From positions 1 through 64,000 of the forward strand of contig NZ_LZJK01000046.1 of NCBI RefSeq assembly GCF_001667945.1: a DNA stretch of 64,000 nt, read 5' to 3'. Made by a program: the position numbers and the translations under genes. Shown here piece by piece: positions 49,597-58,363 of this stretch. Positions within the stretch are counted from its first letter, which is position 1. Each line of letters begins with the position of its first letter. Origin of the DNA: Mycolicibacter sinensis. GTDB lineage: Bacteria > Actinomycetota > Actinomycetes > Mycobacteriales > Mycobacteriaceae. A model generated the notes under the pieces. That model had not been told where the DNA came from and made no database searches. It saw only the letters and a program-made list of their open reading frames with translations.

Positions 49597-51093
49597 CTAC
49601 CCGATCAAGTAGTCCGACAGCGGGAAGTGATCCTGCTCCTTGACCGCGGTGCGCACCGAGGTGGGCCGGAAGAGCGGGGCTTCCCCGGTGTGGTGGTTGA
49701 ACCAATAGGAATTCGACGTCGCGCAGTTGCCGAGGTGGAACACCGAGCTGTCCAGCAGGCTCATCATCCGGTCGTAGAAGCGGGCGTTGGCCTCTTCGGT
49801 GACCTCGAAGGTGCGCGCCTGGCGCCGCTGCAGCTCGCCGAACAACCGGTTCATGTGCCGCATCTGGTACTCCACGGTATTGAACCAGGACAGGCCGACC
49901 CAGGCGAAGGGGCTGGCCATGTTGATGAAGTTCGGGAACTGGGGTGCGGTCATGCCCTGGTAGGCCTGGAAGCGGGTCTCCCGCCACCACTTACCCAGGT
50001 TGCGGCCGCCGCGACCGACCACCTCGATCGCCGGCAGGTTGCCCTCCCAGACGTCGAAGCCGGTCGCCAGCACCAGGGTGTCGATCTCGCGCTTGGTGCC
50101 GTCGCACGCGACGATGCCGTCCGGTTCGATCCGCTCGATCCCGGCGGTTTCCAGGTGCACATGCGGCTTGGTGAACGTCGGGTAGTAATCGTTGGAGATC
50201 GTCGGGCGCTTGCAGCCGAAGTCGAAGTCAGGCCGCATCTTGCGGGCCAGTTCGCGGTCCCGCACCGACAGCAACCGGTGCAGGGCGGATTGGGCCGCCA
50301 TCGCCTTGTTGAGAAACTTGAACCGCCGGTAGCGCCACATGGTCAGGACCATCATGAAGTCGGTGAGGTTGTCGGTGATCCACCGCACGATGCGCTGGGT
50401 GAACGGCATCCGGGCGAACATCGCCTGCACCACCGGCGGGAACACCACGTCGGACTTGGGTGTCACCAGAATCGGGGTGCGCTGGTAGACCGTCAGCTCG
50501 GCGACCTGCTTGGCCAGCTCGGGAATGACCTGGATCCCGGTGGAGCCGGTCCCGATGATCGCCGCGCGGCGCCCGGCCAGCGAGTACTCGTGGTCCCAGG
50601 CCGCGGTGTGGATGATGCGCCCGGCGAAGGTCTCGATGCCGGGGATGTCCGGCGTCTTCGGCTGGCACAAAAAGCCGGTGGCGACGATGAGGAACTGCGC
50701 GGTCAGCGTCTCGCCGCCGGCCAGGGCCACCCGCCACACCTTGGTGTCCTCGTCCCACTGGGCGCCGTCGACGCAGGTGTTGAAGCGCATGAAGCGGCGC
50801 ACGTCGTACTTGTCCGCGACGTGCTCGGCATAGGCCTGCACCTCATGGCCGGGCGCGAACAGCCGCGACCAGTACGGGTTGGGTTCGAACCAATAGGAAT
50901 AGGTGGTCGAGGGCTGATCCACCGACAGGCCCGGGTAGTGGTTGACCCGCCAGGTGCCGCCGAGACCGTCCTCGCGGTCGACGATCAGGATGTTCTGATA
51001 GCCCAGCCTGCGCAGTTGGATCGCCGCGCCGATTCCGCCGAAGCCCGCGCCCACGATGATGGCCTCGTAGTGCTGGTACTGCTGGGTCCCCAT
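49597..51093 (-). CDS. Baeyer-Villiger-type flavin monooxygenase
   Basis: 498 residues. FAD site at the N-terminus ([20 protein letters not shown]), a [15 protein letters not shown] block, the BVMO fingerprint F-x-G-x3-H-x3-W in [14 protein letters not shown], and the NADPH site [16 protein letters not shown]. Such enzymes insert oxygen next to ketones or oxidise sulfur; EthA and MymA are mycobacterial relatives. ATG at 51093. It reads toward mmpL (77 nt) and diverges from the AurF-like gene. Confidence 0.92.
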   Translation of the reverse strand: MGTQQYQHYEAIIVGAGFGGIGAAIQLRRLGYQNILIVDREDGLGGTWRVNHYPGLSVDQPSTTYSYWFEPNPYWSRLFAPGHEVQAYAEHVADKYDVRRFMRFNTCVDGAQWDEDTKVWRVALAGGETLTAQFLIVATGFLCQPKTPDIPGIETFAGRIIHTAAWDHEYSLAGRRAAIIGTGSTGIQVIPELAKQVAELTVYQRTPILVTPKSDVVFPPVVQAMFARMPFTQRIVRWITDNLTDFMMVLTMWRYRRFKFLNKAMAAQSALHRLLSVRDRELARKMRPDFDFGCKRPTISNDYYPTFTKPHVHLETAGIERIEPDGIVACDGTKREIDTLVLATGFDVWEGNLPAIEVVGRGGRNLGKWWRETRFQAYQGMTAPQFPNFINMASPFAWVGLSWFNTVEYQMRHMNRLFGELQRRQARTFEVTEEANARFYDRMMSLLDSSVFHLGNCATSNSYWFNHHTGEAPLFRPTSVRTAVKEQDHFPLSDYLIG

Positions 51094-51320
51094 AAGGTGA
51101 ATACGCTACCGCAATGCCGGGTCTCGGCGCTGTGCGCGCAGGTCAGTCGAACTGCGGACACCCGCAACCGGAGGTAAAGTAACGGGCGCTGCGCGGTCGC
51201 GAGATGGCCGCAATCACACCACGTCGGCGCGACGGGTCTTAGTGTTCTGCCAATCTCGGCGGTAAGCTTCGGCCTAGCCGCGGATCCCTCGCGCGCAGCC
51301 CAACGACGGGAGTGTTCGAA

Positions 51321-52406
51321 ATGCCGATCTGGATCGACGTCTTCGGGCTGCTGGGCAGCCTGGGGATCGCCGGCTTGGTGTTGGCCACCGTCGCTCGTGC
51401 CGTCGCGCGCTACCGCCGCAATATGGATGTCGCCGACGACCCTCAGTACACCGCGACACTGGCCAATCTCTCGGAGAGCTCGGTACGGCGCCGCTTCGAT
51501 CCGTTCACCGATATCGACTGGGACGCCCCGGAATACGCCATCACGGCCGACGATCCGCGCTGGGTGCTCAAGGACGACGCACTGGCACGCACCGACTGGT
51601 ACCGCAGCCAGCCGCTGGACAAGCAGATCGCGATCGGGATGTGGCGGCAGGCCAACATCGCCAAAGTCACCCTGCAGTTCGAAAGCATGCTGATCCGCGG
51701 GCTGGTCCAGTACGCGTCCCGGGTGCCCAACGGCTCCCCCGAACACCGCTACTGCATGCACGAGTCGGTCGAGGAGTGCAACCACGTCCTGATGTTTCAG
51801 GAACTGGTGAACCGCATCGGGTTCGACGTTCCCGGGATGCAGTGGTGGATGCGCTGGCTGTCCCCGCTGATGCCGTTGTACGCCGGACCGTTCCCCAACG
51901 TGTTCTTCTTCGGCGTGCTGGCCGGCGAGGTGCCCGTCGACGTGCTGCAGACCAACGCCTTGCGCGAGGCCGGCTCCGGGCATCCCGTGGTGGAGAAGGT
52001 GATGGCCATCCACATCGCCGAGGAGGCCCGCCACATCTCGTTCGCCGACGCCTACCTGCGTAAGCGCGTCCCGAAGGTGTGGCGGATCAACCGGCTGTGG
52101 ATGTCGGTGTACGTGCCGTTCGTCATGCGTCTGCTCGCCAAGCCGATGGTGGTGCCGCCGCGCAGCTTCTTCCGGCAGTTCCAGGTGCCGCGTGCGGTGC
52201 GCAAGCAGCTGGTGCACGGGACCCCGCAGTCCCGGCAGGAACTGCAGGACACGTTCGCCGACATCCGGATGCTGTGCAACGACATCGGCCTGATGACGCC
52301 CGCCGGCCGGCTGATGTGGCGTATCTGCAAGATCGACGGGCCCCCGTCGCGCTACCGTGGCGAACCGCAGCGGGTACCGGTGCCGGCGCACGTTACCGGG
52401 GTCTAA
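51321..52406 (+). CDS. AurF-like diiron N-oxygenase/oxygenase family protein
   Basis: 361 residues with an N-terminal membrane-like segment (LGSLGIAGLVLATVARAVA). The diiron ligands are suggested by HESVEECNHVLMF and HIAEEARHISFADAYL, matching the AurF family (PF11583). Family members oxidise amines or other small substrates; the role here may be hydroxylation of a lipid or desaturation. ATG at 51321 has a GGGAG site 8 nt away; a GTG at 51312 is less likely. Diverges from the BVMO; a 227-bp spacer holds both promoters. Confidence 0.83.
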   Translation: MPIWIDVFGLLGSLGIAGLVLATVARAVARYRRNMDVADDPQYTATLANLSESSVRRRFDPFTDIDWDAPEYAITADDPRWVLKDDALARTDWYRSQPLDKQIAIGMWRQANIAKVTLQFESMLIRGLVQYASRVPNGSPEHRYCMHESVEECNHVLMFQELVNRIGFDVPGMQWWMRWLSPLMPLYAGPFPNVFFFGVLAGEVPVDVLQTNALREAGSGHPVVEKVMAIHIAEEARHISFADAYLRKRVPKVWRINRLWMSVYVPFVMRLLAKPMVVPPRSFFRQFQVPRAVRKQLVHGTPQSRQELQDTFADIRMLCNDIGLMTPAGRLMWRICKIDGPPSRYRGEPQRVPVPAHVTGV

Positions 52407-52425
52407 AGCACGTCCCCAGCTGTGC

Positions 52426-52431
52426 CATACT
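52426..52431 (+). promoter_or_regulatory. -10 hexamer, leaderless methyltransferase gene (1)
   Basis: CATACT, 6 nt before ATG 52438. The paralogue at 55688 has the identical arrangement. Confidence 0.6.
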
Positions 52432-52437
52432 TTCGGT

Positions 52438-53271
52438 ATGGTGCGTTCCCCATCTCAGACCTTGGAAAAAGTCGGTGCCGATCTGGTCTACCGGATCTCG
52501 GCGATGCCGCTGTACAAGAAGGCCTTTAAATACTGGTACCCGTACATGACCCGGCGGATGGGGCACGACGACGTCGTCTTCCTCAACTGGGGTTACGAGC
52601 AGGACCCGCCGCTGGGCCTGAAGCTGGATGAGGCCGACGAGCCCAACCGCTACTCCATCCAGCTCTACCACCAGACCGCCAGCCAGATCGATCTGACCGG
52701 CAAGAAGGTGTTGGAGGTCAGCTCCGGCCACGGTGGCGGCGCCTCCTTCATTGCCCGGACCCTCAAGCCGGCCTCCTACACCGGTCTGGACTTCAACGCC
52801 GACGGGGTGGCCTTCTGCCAGAAGCGCCACCAGGTGCCGGGCCTGGAGTTCGTGCAGGGCGACGCGCTCAACCTGCCGTTCCCGGACGAGTCCTTCGATG
52901 CGGTGATCAACGTCGAGGCCTCCCACATCTACCCCGACTTCGCCCGGTTCGTCAGCGAAGTGGGCCGGGTGCTGCGTCCGGGTGGACACTTCCTGCACAC
53001 CGACTTCCGCGCCAAGGAGGACATCGAGTCCTGGCAGCAGACCCTGGCGACGCCGCCGCTGCGGCTGCTCAACGAGCGTGACATCAGCCGGGAGGTCGTC
53101 CGCGGGCTCGCGGCGAACTCGCCGCGCTCCAACGAGCTGATCAACGAGCGGCTGCCGTTCTTCCTGCGGCGCTTCGGCCGGGAGTTCGCGGTGGTCGAAG
53201 GCTCGCTGTTCTACCGCGACCTGGACCGTGGCGAGATCACCTACCGGATCTTCGACCTCGTCAAGGACTGA
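52438..53271 (+). CDS. SAM-dependent methyltransferase, phthiotriol/GPL O-methyltransferase-like (1)
   Basis: 277 residues. Motif I is VLEVSSGHGGGASFIART, with GLDFNADGVAFCQKRH, VQGDALNLPFPDESFDAV and RVLRPGGHFLHTDF. Close in layout to mycobacterial enzymes that O-methylate phthiotriol dimycocerosates or glycopeptidolipid sugars (Rv2952 and Rv1523 types). It is paralogous to the gene at 55688-56509 over the whole length. ATG 52438 directly follows a CATACT -10. A strong terminator closes the gene. Confidence 0.88.
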   Translation: MVRSPSQTLEKVGADLVYRISAMPLYKKAFKYWYPYMTRRMGHDDVVFLNWGYEQDPPLGLKLDEADEPNRYSIQLYHQTASQIDLTGKKVLEVSSGHGGGASFIARTLKPASYTGLDFNADGVAFCQKRHQVPGLEFVQGDALNLPFPDESFDAVINVEASHIYPDFARFVSEVGRVLRPGGHFLHTDFRAKEDIESWQQTLATPPLRLLNERDISREVVRGLAANSPRSNELINERLPFFLRRFGREFAVVEGSLFYRDLDRGEITYRIFDLVKD

Positions 53272-53293
53272 GGTCCACCCAACTGTCAGATCG

Positions 53294-53332
53294 CCGGAGC
53301 GGGGGCGCAGTTCCCCCGCTCCGGCCTTTTTT
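53294..53332 (+). terminator. Rho-independent terminator after methyltransferase (1)
   Basis: A perfect 12-bp GC stem, CCGGAGCGGGGG with CCCCCGCTCCGG around a 7-nt loop, followed by CCTTTTTT, 22 nt after the stop. It separates this gene from the P450 unit. Confidence 0.9.
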
Positions 53333-53425
53333 GAATCGACTCCGTTAATTCAGCGTCTGACAGCGGGTTAGGGTGGCTTCGATCATCCGCGCTCAAACCT
53401 GACGATCGTGACGAGGGGCTTTGCC

Positions 53426-54793
53426 ATGGACCAAAGGGAATTGACGCGTCGGCTTCGCTTTCGCGCCAGCCTGCTCAAGATCGGCACCGACGGCCTGATC
53501 GGGGTGGCCCGCGACCGGGCGACGGCCTACCGCTACGCCCTGACCGGCCGCGAGACCGCCCCCCTGACCGATTTCGACCCGTTCGCGCCGGAGACGATGC
53601 GCGACCCGTATCCGGGCTACCGCACGCTGCTGGACGGGCCGAAGGTCTGGTACAGCCGCAAACGTGGCATCTGGATCATCCCCGGCTATGACGAGGTCTG
53701 GAAGGCCTTGCGCGACGACGACGCGTTGTCGTCCGCCGAGAGCCAGGCCCGTTTCCGGGTTCGCCTGCAGACCATGAACGCCACCGACCCGCCGGTGCAC
53801 ACCCGGCTGCGCCGGTCGGTGTCGCGGGCCTTCACCCCCCGCGCGATGAAGTCGTGGGAGATCAACATCAACCGCGCCGCCGACGAACTCGTCGCTGCGA
53901 TGCTCCAGCGTCGACGCGTCGAGATCGTGGCCGACCTGGCCAAACCGCTGCCCAACCGGCTGATCACGATGATGCTGGCGATACCGCAGGAAGACCGCCA
54001 CCAGTTCCTGGAATGGGCGGACATCATCAACGAGGCCGCGTTCGCACCGCTGACCCTGCGCGGGATGGCGTTGAACATGCGCTCCAGCCAGGCGGTCATC
54101 GCCATGCACCGCAGCCTTGACCCGATGATCAAAGCCCGCCGCGCCGCGCCCGGGGACGACCTGATCTCGATGCTGGCCGCGCCCAGCGGGGACGACACGC
54201 TCTCCGACGACGAGGTGTTCTGGACCGCGTCGATGCTCGTCGGGGCCGGCAGCGAGACCACGACCAACCTGATCTCGGGCCTGTTCCTGACGCTGGCGCA
54301 GCGTCCGGACGTCTACACCCGGCTACGCGAGCACCCTGAGCTCATCCCGGCTGCGATCGAAGAACAGCTGCGGTTGGTCTCCCCGGTGCAGGGGTTCTAC
54401 CGAACCGCGACCCGCGACTATCGGGTCGGTGAGCACACCATCCCGGCCGGTGCTCGGGTGCTGGTGCTGTATGCGGCCGCCAACCGGGACCCGCGGCACT
54501 ACCCCGACCCCGACACCTTCGATTTGGACCGCAATCCGACCGATCACGTCGCGTTCGGCGGCGGCGCCCACTACTGCCTCGGCACGCACCTGACCCGCAT
54601 CGAAGTCAGCCGGGTGCTGACGCAGCTGATCCCCCATGTCGAGGCCATCCGGCTGGACGGGCAGCACCGCTACTTGGTCAACGCCACGATGCGCGGCCTC
54701 GAGCACCTGCCCGTCGAATTGGTACTCGCCGGCACCGGCGAGCGGGTCGGCACGGATATCGACGACGAATCCGGGGTAGTCGACACCGTATGA
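53426..54793 (+). CDS. Cytochrome P450
   Basis: 455 residues. I-helix LVGAGSETTTNLI, ExxR in IEEQLRLVSP, and heme loop FGGGAHYCLGTHL with the thiolate Cys. HTRLRRSVSRAFTPR is the usual C-helix block. Substrate unknown; a lipid or sterol hydroxylase is possible. ATG 53426 (MDQRELTRR) with GAGGGG upstream is preferred to GTG 53408. The following SDR overlaps by 4 nt, so oxidation and carbonyl or alcohol interconversion are coupled. Confidence 0.94.
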   Translation: MDQRELTRRLRFRASLLKIGTDGLIGVARDRATAYRYALTGRETAPLTDFDPFAPETMRDPYPGYRTLLDGPKVWYSRKRGIWIIPGYDEVWKALRDDDALSSAESQARFRVRLQTMNATDPPVHTRLRRSVSRAFTPRAMKSWEININRAADELVAAMLQRRRVEIVADLAKPLPNRLITMMLAIPQEDRHQFLEWADIINEAAFAPLTLRGMALNMRSSQAVIAMHRSLDPMIKARRAAPGDDLISMLAAPSGDDTLSDDEVFWTASMLVGAGSETTTNLISGLFLTLAQRPDVYTRLREHPELIPAAIEEQLRLVSPVQGFYRTATRDYRVGEHTIPAGARVLVLYAAANRDPRHYPDPDTFDLDRNPTDHVAFGGGAHYCLGTHLTRIEVSRVLTQLIPHVEAIRLDGQHRYLVNATMRGLEHLPVELVLAGTGERVGTDIDDESGVVDTV

Positions 54794-55626
54794 CTGGCGC
54801 GACCAGCCCGGTAGCGCTCGTGACCGGGGCGACGAGCGGGATCGGCGAGGCGACCGCCGACCGACTGCAGGCGGCCGGCTATCGCGTTTACGCCGTGGGC
54901 CGCAATCCCGAGGCGCTGCAACGCCTTGCTTCGCGGGGACTGTCCGCCCGCGGACTCGATGTCACCGACGAGGCCGCCGTAGAGCGGCTCGTCGCGGAGA
55001 TCGTGACCGAACACGGTGGGGTGGACGTGCTGGTCAACTGCGCCGGGTTTCCGCTGACGTGTCCGCTCGAGCAACTGGCGCTGGATGACCTGCGCAGCCT
55101 TTTCGAAACCAATGTCGTTGCGGCCCTGCACTTGTCGCAGGCGGTACTGCCCGGTATGCGCGAGCGCGGGGCCGGAGTCATCGTCAATATCGGCAGCACC
55201 GGGGGACGCTTCGCCAGTCCGGGGGCCGGCGGCTACCACGTGATCAAGTACGGCATGGAGGCGCTGTCGCTGGCGCTGCGGGCCGAGGTGGCGCGCTTCG
55301 GGGTACGCGTGGTGCTGCTCGACCCGACCGGCGTGCGGACACCGTTCGTCACCGCCCAGCAGGAGGCGCACCCGACCTACGCCGCCGACGACCCATACGG
55401 TGGGTTCAAGCGTCGTTACGCCGACACCACCCGCCGGCTGAGCGAGAAACCCGGCGTGATGATCGAAGCCGACGCCGTGGCCCGCGCCGTGATCCGCGTC
55501 GTTCGGGCGCGTAACCCCAAGCCGCGCTACGTCGTCGGGCTCTCCGGCAAGCTCACCATGCTCGCCCGGACTCTGGTGACCGACCGGATGTGGGAACGAA
55601 TCCTGATGCGCGAACTACGCGACTGA
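54790..55626 (+). CDS. Short-chain dehydrogenase/reductase
   Basis: 278 residues, classical SDR. Cofactor site VTGATSGIGEATADRLQ, LVNCAG in place of NNAG, catalytic Ser in VNIGSTGGRF and Tyr-x3-Lys in GGYHVIKYGMEAL. ATG overlaps the P450 stop (ATGA). It likely oxidises or reduces the P450 product; this is inferred from coupling. Confidence 0.93.
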   Translation: MTGATSPVALVTGATSGIGEATADRLQAAGYRVYAVGRNPEALQRLASRGLSARGLDVTDEAAVERLVAEIVTEHGGVDVLVNCAGFPLTCPLEQLALDDLRSLFETNVVAALHLSQAVLPGMRERGAGVIVNIGSTGGRFASPGAGGYHVIKYGMEALSLALRAEVARFGVRVVLLDPTGVRTPFVTAQQEAHPTYAADDPYGGFKRRYADTTRRLSEKPGVMIEADAVARAVIRVVRARNPKPRYVVGLSGKLTMLARTLVTDRMWERILMRELRD

Positions 55627-55675
55627 GGCCCGGCGACCTCCCGACCCAGTCATCGGCGCGACATACCGTCCGTGA

Positions 55676-55681
55676 CATACT
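55676..55681 (+). promoter_or_regulatory. -10 hexamer, leaderless methyltransferase gene (2)
   Basis: CATACT, 6 nt before GTG 55688, the same layout as at 52426-52431. Confidence 0.6.
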
Positions 55682-55687
55682 GCCTCG

Positions 55688-56509
55688 GTGGCCACGATGA
55701 ACCGCCTGATATTCAATCCGGTCTCCCACCGCGTTATGACGAACCCGTTCGTCTACCACCTGCTGTTCACCTCGTTCGTGACCAAGCGATTCGCCACCCA
55801 GACCAAACTGCTCTCCGGTGACGACTGGCTGTTCCTGAACTACGGCTACGAGGAAGACCCGCCGATGGCGGTGCCGCTGGAGGCCTCCGACGAGGTCAAC
55901 CGCTTCTTCATCCAGCAGTACCACCGCACCGCGGCCCAGACGGATCTGGCCGGCAAGAAGGTGCTCGAGGTCAGCTGCGGTCACGGCGGCGGCGCGTCGT
56001 ATGTGGCCCGCACGTTCAAGCCCGCCTCCTACACCGGCCTGGACCTCAACGAGACCGCCATCGAGTTCTGCCGGGAGCGCCACCAGCTGCCCGGGATGGA
56101 ATTCGTCCAGGGTGACGCCGAGAACCTCCCGTTCGAGGACGGGTCGTTCGACGTGGTGCTGCATGTCGAGGCATCGCACCTCTACCCGCACCCGGCGCGG
56201 TTCTTCGCCGGCGCGGCACGGGTGCTGACGCCGGGCGGGCACTTCCTCTACACCGACTTCCGCCGCCGCAGCGAGCTGGCCCGCTGGGACGCCGAGCTGG
56301 CCGACAGCGGACTGCGGCTGGTGTCCCAGGAGGACATCAGCATGGAGGTGTTGCGCGGCAACGAGAAGAACCTGGCCCGCAAGCAGGACATGATCGCCCA
56401 CCACGGCGGGCTCGCCCGCTTCGCCAGCGCCGCGACCGACTGGACCTTCAACGGCGCACTGAAGAACGGCGAGTTCGTCTACCGGCTGTACTGCTTCACC
56501 AAGGACTGA
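55688..56509 (+). CDS. SAM-dependent methyltransferase, phthiotriol/GPL O-methyltransferase-like (2)
   Basis: 273 residues, paralogue of the gene at 52438-53271: VLEVSCGHGGGASYVART, GLDLNETAIEFCRERH, VQGDAENLPFEDGSFDVV and RVLTPGGHFLYTDF. The N-terminal third is also alike (DWLFLNYGYEEDPPM versus VVFLNWGYEQDPPL). GTG at 55688 sits at leaderless distance from CATACT; ATG 55697 is the alternative. Differences in the C-terminal third suggest a different acceptor. Confidence 0.88.
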   Translation: MATMNRLIFNPVSHRVMTNPFVYHLLFTSFVTKRFATQTKLLSGDDWLFLNYGYEEDPPMAVPLEASDEVNRFFIQQYHRTAAQTDLAGKKVLEVSCGHGGGASYVARTFKPASYTGLDLNETAIEFCRERHQLPGMEFVQGDAENLPFEDGSFDVVLHVEASHLYPHPARFFAGAARVLTPGGHFLYTDFRRRSELARWDAELADSGLRLVSQEDISMEVLRGNEKNLARKQDMIAHHGGLARFASAATDWTFNGALKNGEFVYRLYCFTKD

Positions 56510-56550
56510 CCAGCCTCGGTCGGCGACGGCGCCACGGGCCCCTACCGCCC

Positions 56551-58215
56551 TTACAGACCTTGGTCGCCGAGCCAACCGTGGATGCGTTCGGCCACGGCCT
56601 CCCAGCCGGGCTCAAGCATCATGTTGTGCCCCATGTCGGGGAAGAATTCCGCCTCGGTGCGGTAGGCGCGCGCCGTCGCCTCCACCTCTTTGCGGGTGTG
56701 CGCGCCGTCCTGATCTGCGCCCAGCACCAACAGCGGCGTCGTCACCCGCTCCGGGCGCGGCAGCCTGAGGACCAGGCAGTCAATGCTGACTCGGGAACTG
56801 TCCTCCTGCAGCCGGGCTGCGCAGTCGGCGACGACGTCTTCGGGAGTGTTCGCGGAGAAGAACTTCTCCCGCGCCTGCTCCGGGGTGTTGATGTAGCGCA
56901 AGGATTTTCCGGTGATCGCCATCTTCACGGCCTGTCCCGGCCGGCGCCGCAGCCAGCGCAGGCTGGATCCAACGTTGCCCTGCGGGGGGATAGACGCCAT
57001 CAGGACACCGGCCGGCGCGGTGTTGGTCTCCAAGTACTTCTGCACGATCAGCCCGCCCATCGAGTGGCCGATCACCACCGGCGGGACCGGCAGGCTGTCG
57101 GCGACCGAGGCGATGTCGGCGACGTAGTCGTCGACGGTGCAGTCGCGCAGCGGCTTGTCGATGCCACTGGCGCCATGACCTCGGAAACTGACCGCCAGGG
57201 CGCGGTAACCGTGGTCGGCGAAGTACCCGAGGAAATGCTCGTTCCAACACCAGGCGGCGTGCCAGGCCCCGTGCACGAACAACAGCGGAACCGGATGGTC
57301 TTCGCTGACACAGCCCTTGTCGATCACCTCAAGCACCACGCTGCTCCCCCTGTCCGGCGATCCGCCGTCCCCCGACATCGACGATAACCGGGTCTTCCCC
57401 TTACCCGAGCTGCGAGTCGACAGTGGAGTGCGCCGCGCCAGCAACGGTAGCAGCGGACCGTGCGGCACGACGCGGTAGGCGCCAACCAGCAACCGGTTCG
57501 CCCACCCCGGTGTCACCCGTCCCCTCCCGGCGGCCAGACCCTCGACCGCTGCCTGGGCCACCGTGTCCACCGACTTCCACATCACCGCCGGCAACACCTG
57601 TTTGCGCTCCCCTTCGCGGAACCCCGCCGCGACGTCCAGGCCGGTGTCCACCGGCCCCGGGCAGAGTGCGGTGACGGTGACGCCGGTGCCGCGCAACTCG
57701 CTGCGCAGGCTCTCGGTGTAGGAGGCGACGAACGCCTTGGCAGCGCCGTAGGTTGCCTGCCCGGGCAGCGGCCCAAACGCCGCCACCGACGACACATTCA
57801 GCACGGCCCCGCGTCCCCGCTCCACCATGCCCGGCAGGAACCTGGTGCACAGGTCGACGACGGCGGCGACGTCGACCTCGACCAGGCCGAGTTGGCGCTC
57901 CGGTTCGGTGTTCGCCGCCAGCCCCACCACCGCCAGGCCGGCGTTGTTGACCAGGACGTCGGGGACCAGACCCAGGTGGGCGATCCGGCCCGGCAAGGCG
58001 GCCCGTTCCGTGCGGCGCGACAGATCGGCCGGCAGCACGTGCACCGGCCGGGGACTCAGCTCGGCGGCCAGCGCGTGAAGGCGATCGGCGCTGCGCGCCA
58101 CCAGGACAAGCTGGTGACCGCGCCGGGCAAGTTCGCGCGCCACGGCCGCGCCGATCCCCGACGATGCGCCGGTGACGATGGCCGCGCGGCCGGGACCGGG
58201 TGCTGGTAAAGCCAC
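56551..58215 (-). CDS. Fusion of short-chain dehydrogenase and alpha/beta hydrolase
   Basis: 554 residues in one frame. Residues 1-260 are a classical SDR (VTGASSGIGAAVARELA, VLVNNAG, Y156-x3-K160). A linker of about 30 polar residues (260-290) leads to an alpha/beta hydrolase with LLFVHGAWHAAWCWNEHF, the nucleophile in VVIGHSMGGLIVQKYL, Asp in LGADQDGAH and His in DMGHNMMLEPGW. Both halves keep their catalytic residues. An internal ATG at 57378 (M280) lacks a well-spaced ribosome site, so a single fused protein is favoured. GTG start at 58215. Substrate unknown. Confidence 0.85.
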   Translation of the reverse strand: MALPAPGPGRAAIVTGASSGIGAAVARELARRGHQLVLVARSADRLHALAAELSPRPVHVLPADLSRRTERAALPGRIAHLGLVPDVLVNNAGLAVVGLAANTEPERQLGLVEVDVAAVVDLCTRFLPGMVERGRGAVLNVSSVAAFGPLPGQATYGAAKAFVASYTESLRSELRGTGVTVTALCPGPVDTGLDVAAGFREGERKQVLPAVMWKSVDTVAQAAVEGLAAGRGRVTPGWANRLLVGAYRVVPHGPLLPLLARRTPLSTRSSGKGKTRLSSMSGDGGSPDRGSSVVLEVIDKGCVSEDHPVPLLFVHGAWHAAWCWNEHFLGYFADHGYRALAVSFRGHGASGIDKPLRDCTVDDYVADIASVADSLPVPPVVIGHSMGGLIVQKYLETNTAPAGVLMASIPPQGNVGSSLRWLRRRPGQAVKMAITGKSLRYINTPEQAREKFFSANTPEDVVADCAARLQEDSSRVSIDCLVLRLPRPERVTTPLLVLGADQDGAHTRKEVEATARAYRTEAEFFPDMGHNMMLEPGWEAVAERIHGWLGDQGL

Positions 58216-58363
58216 CTGGCTACCCTATCGTCCGGTGCCCCGCCGAGCGTCCCCTGGCAAATATCTGACACTCGGGTAAATTGACGGCTTCCCTCGACAG
58301 GCGCTGGGGCGAGTTCCTGTGTACGCTGACACGGTCATGTGTCTGACGTAAATGGGGGATTTG

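Noticed and set aside
49520..49990. N-terminal extension of the MmpL frame to 49990
   Set aside because: The extra sequence lies inside the BVMO gene on the same strand and reads as low-complexity Arg/Pro/His; GTG 49519 with GAGGGG fits the MmpL family start.
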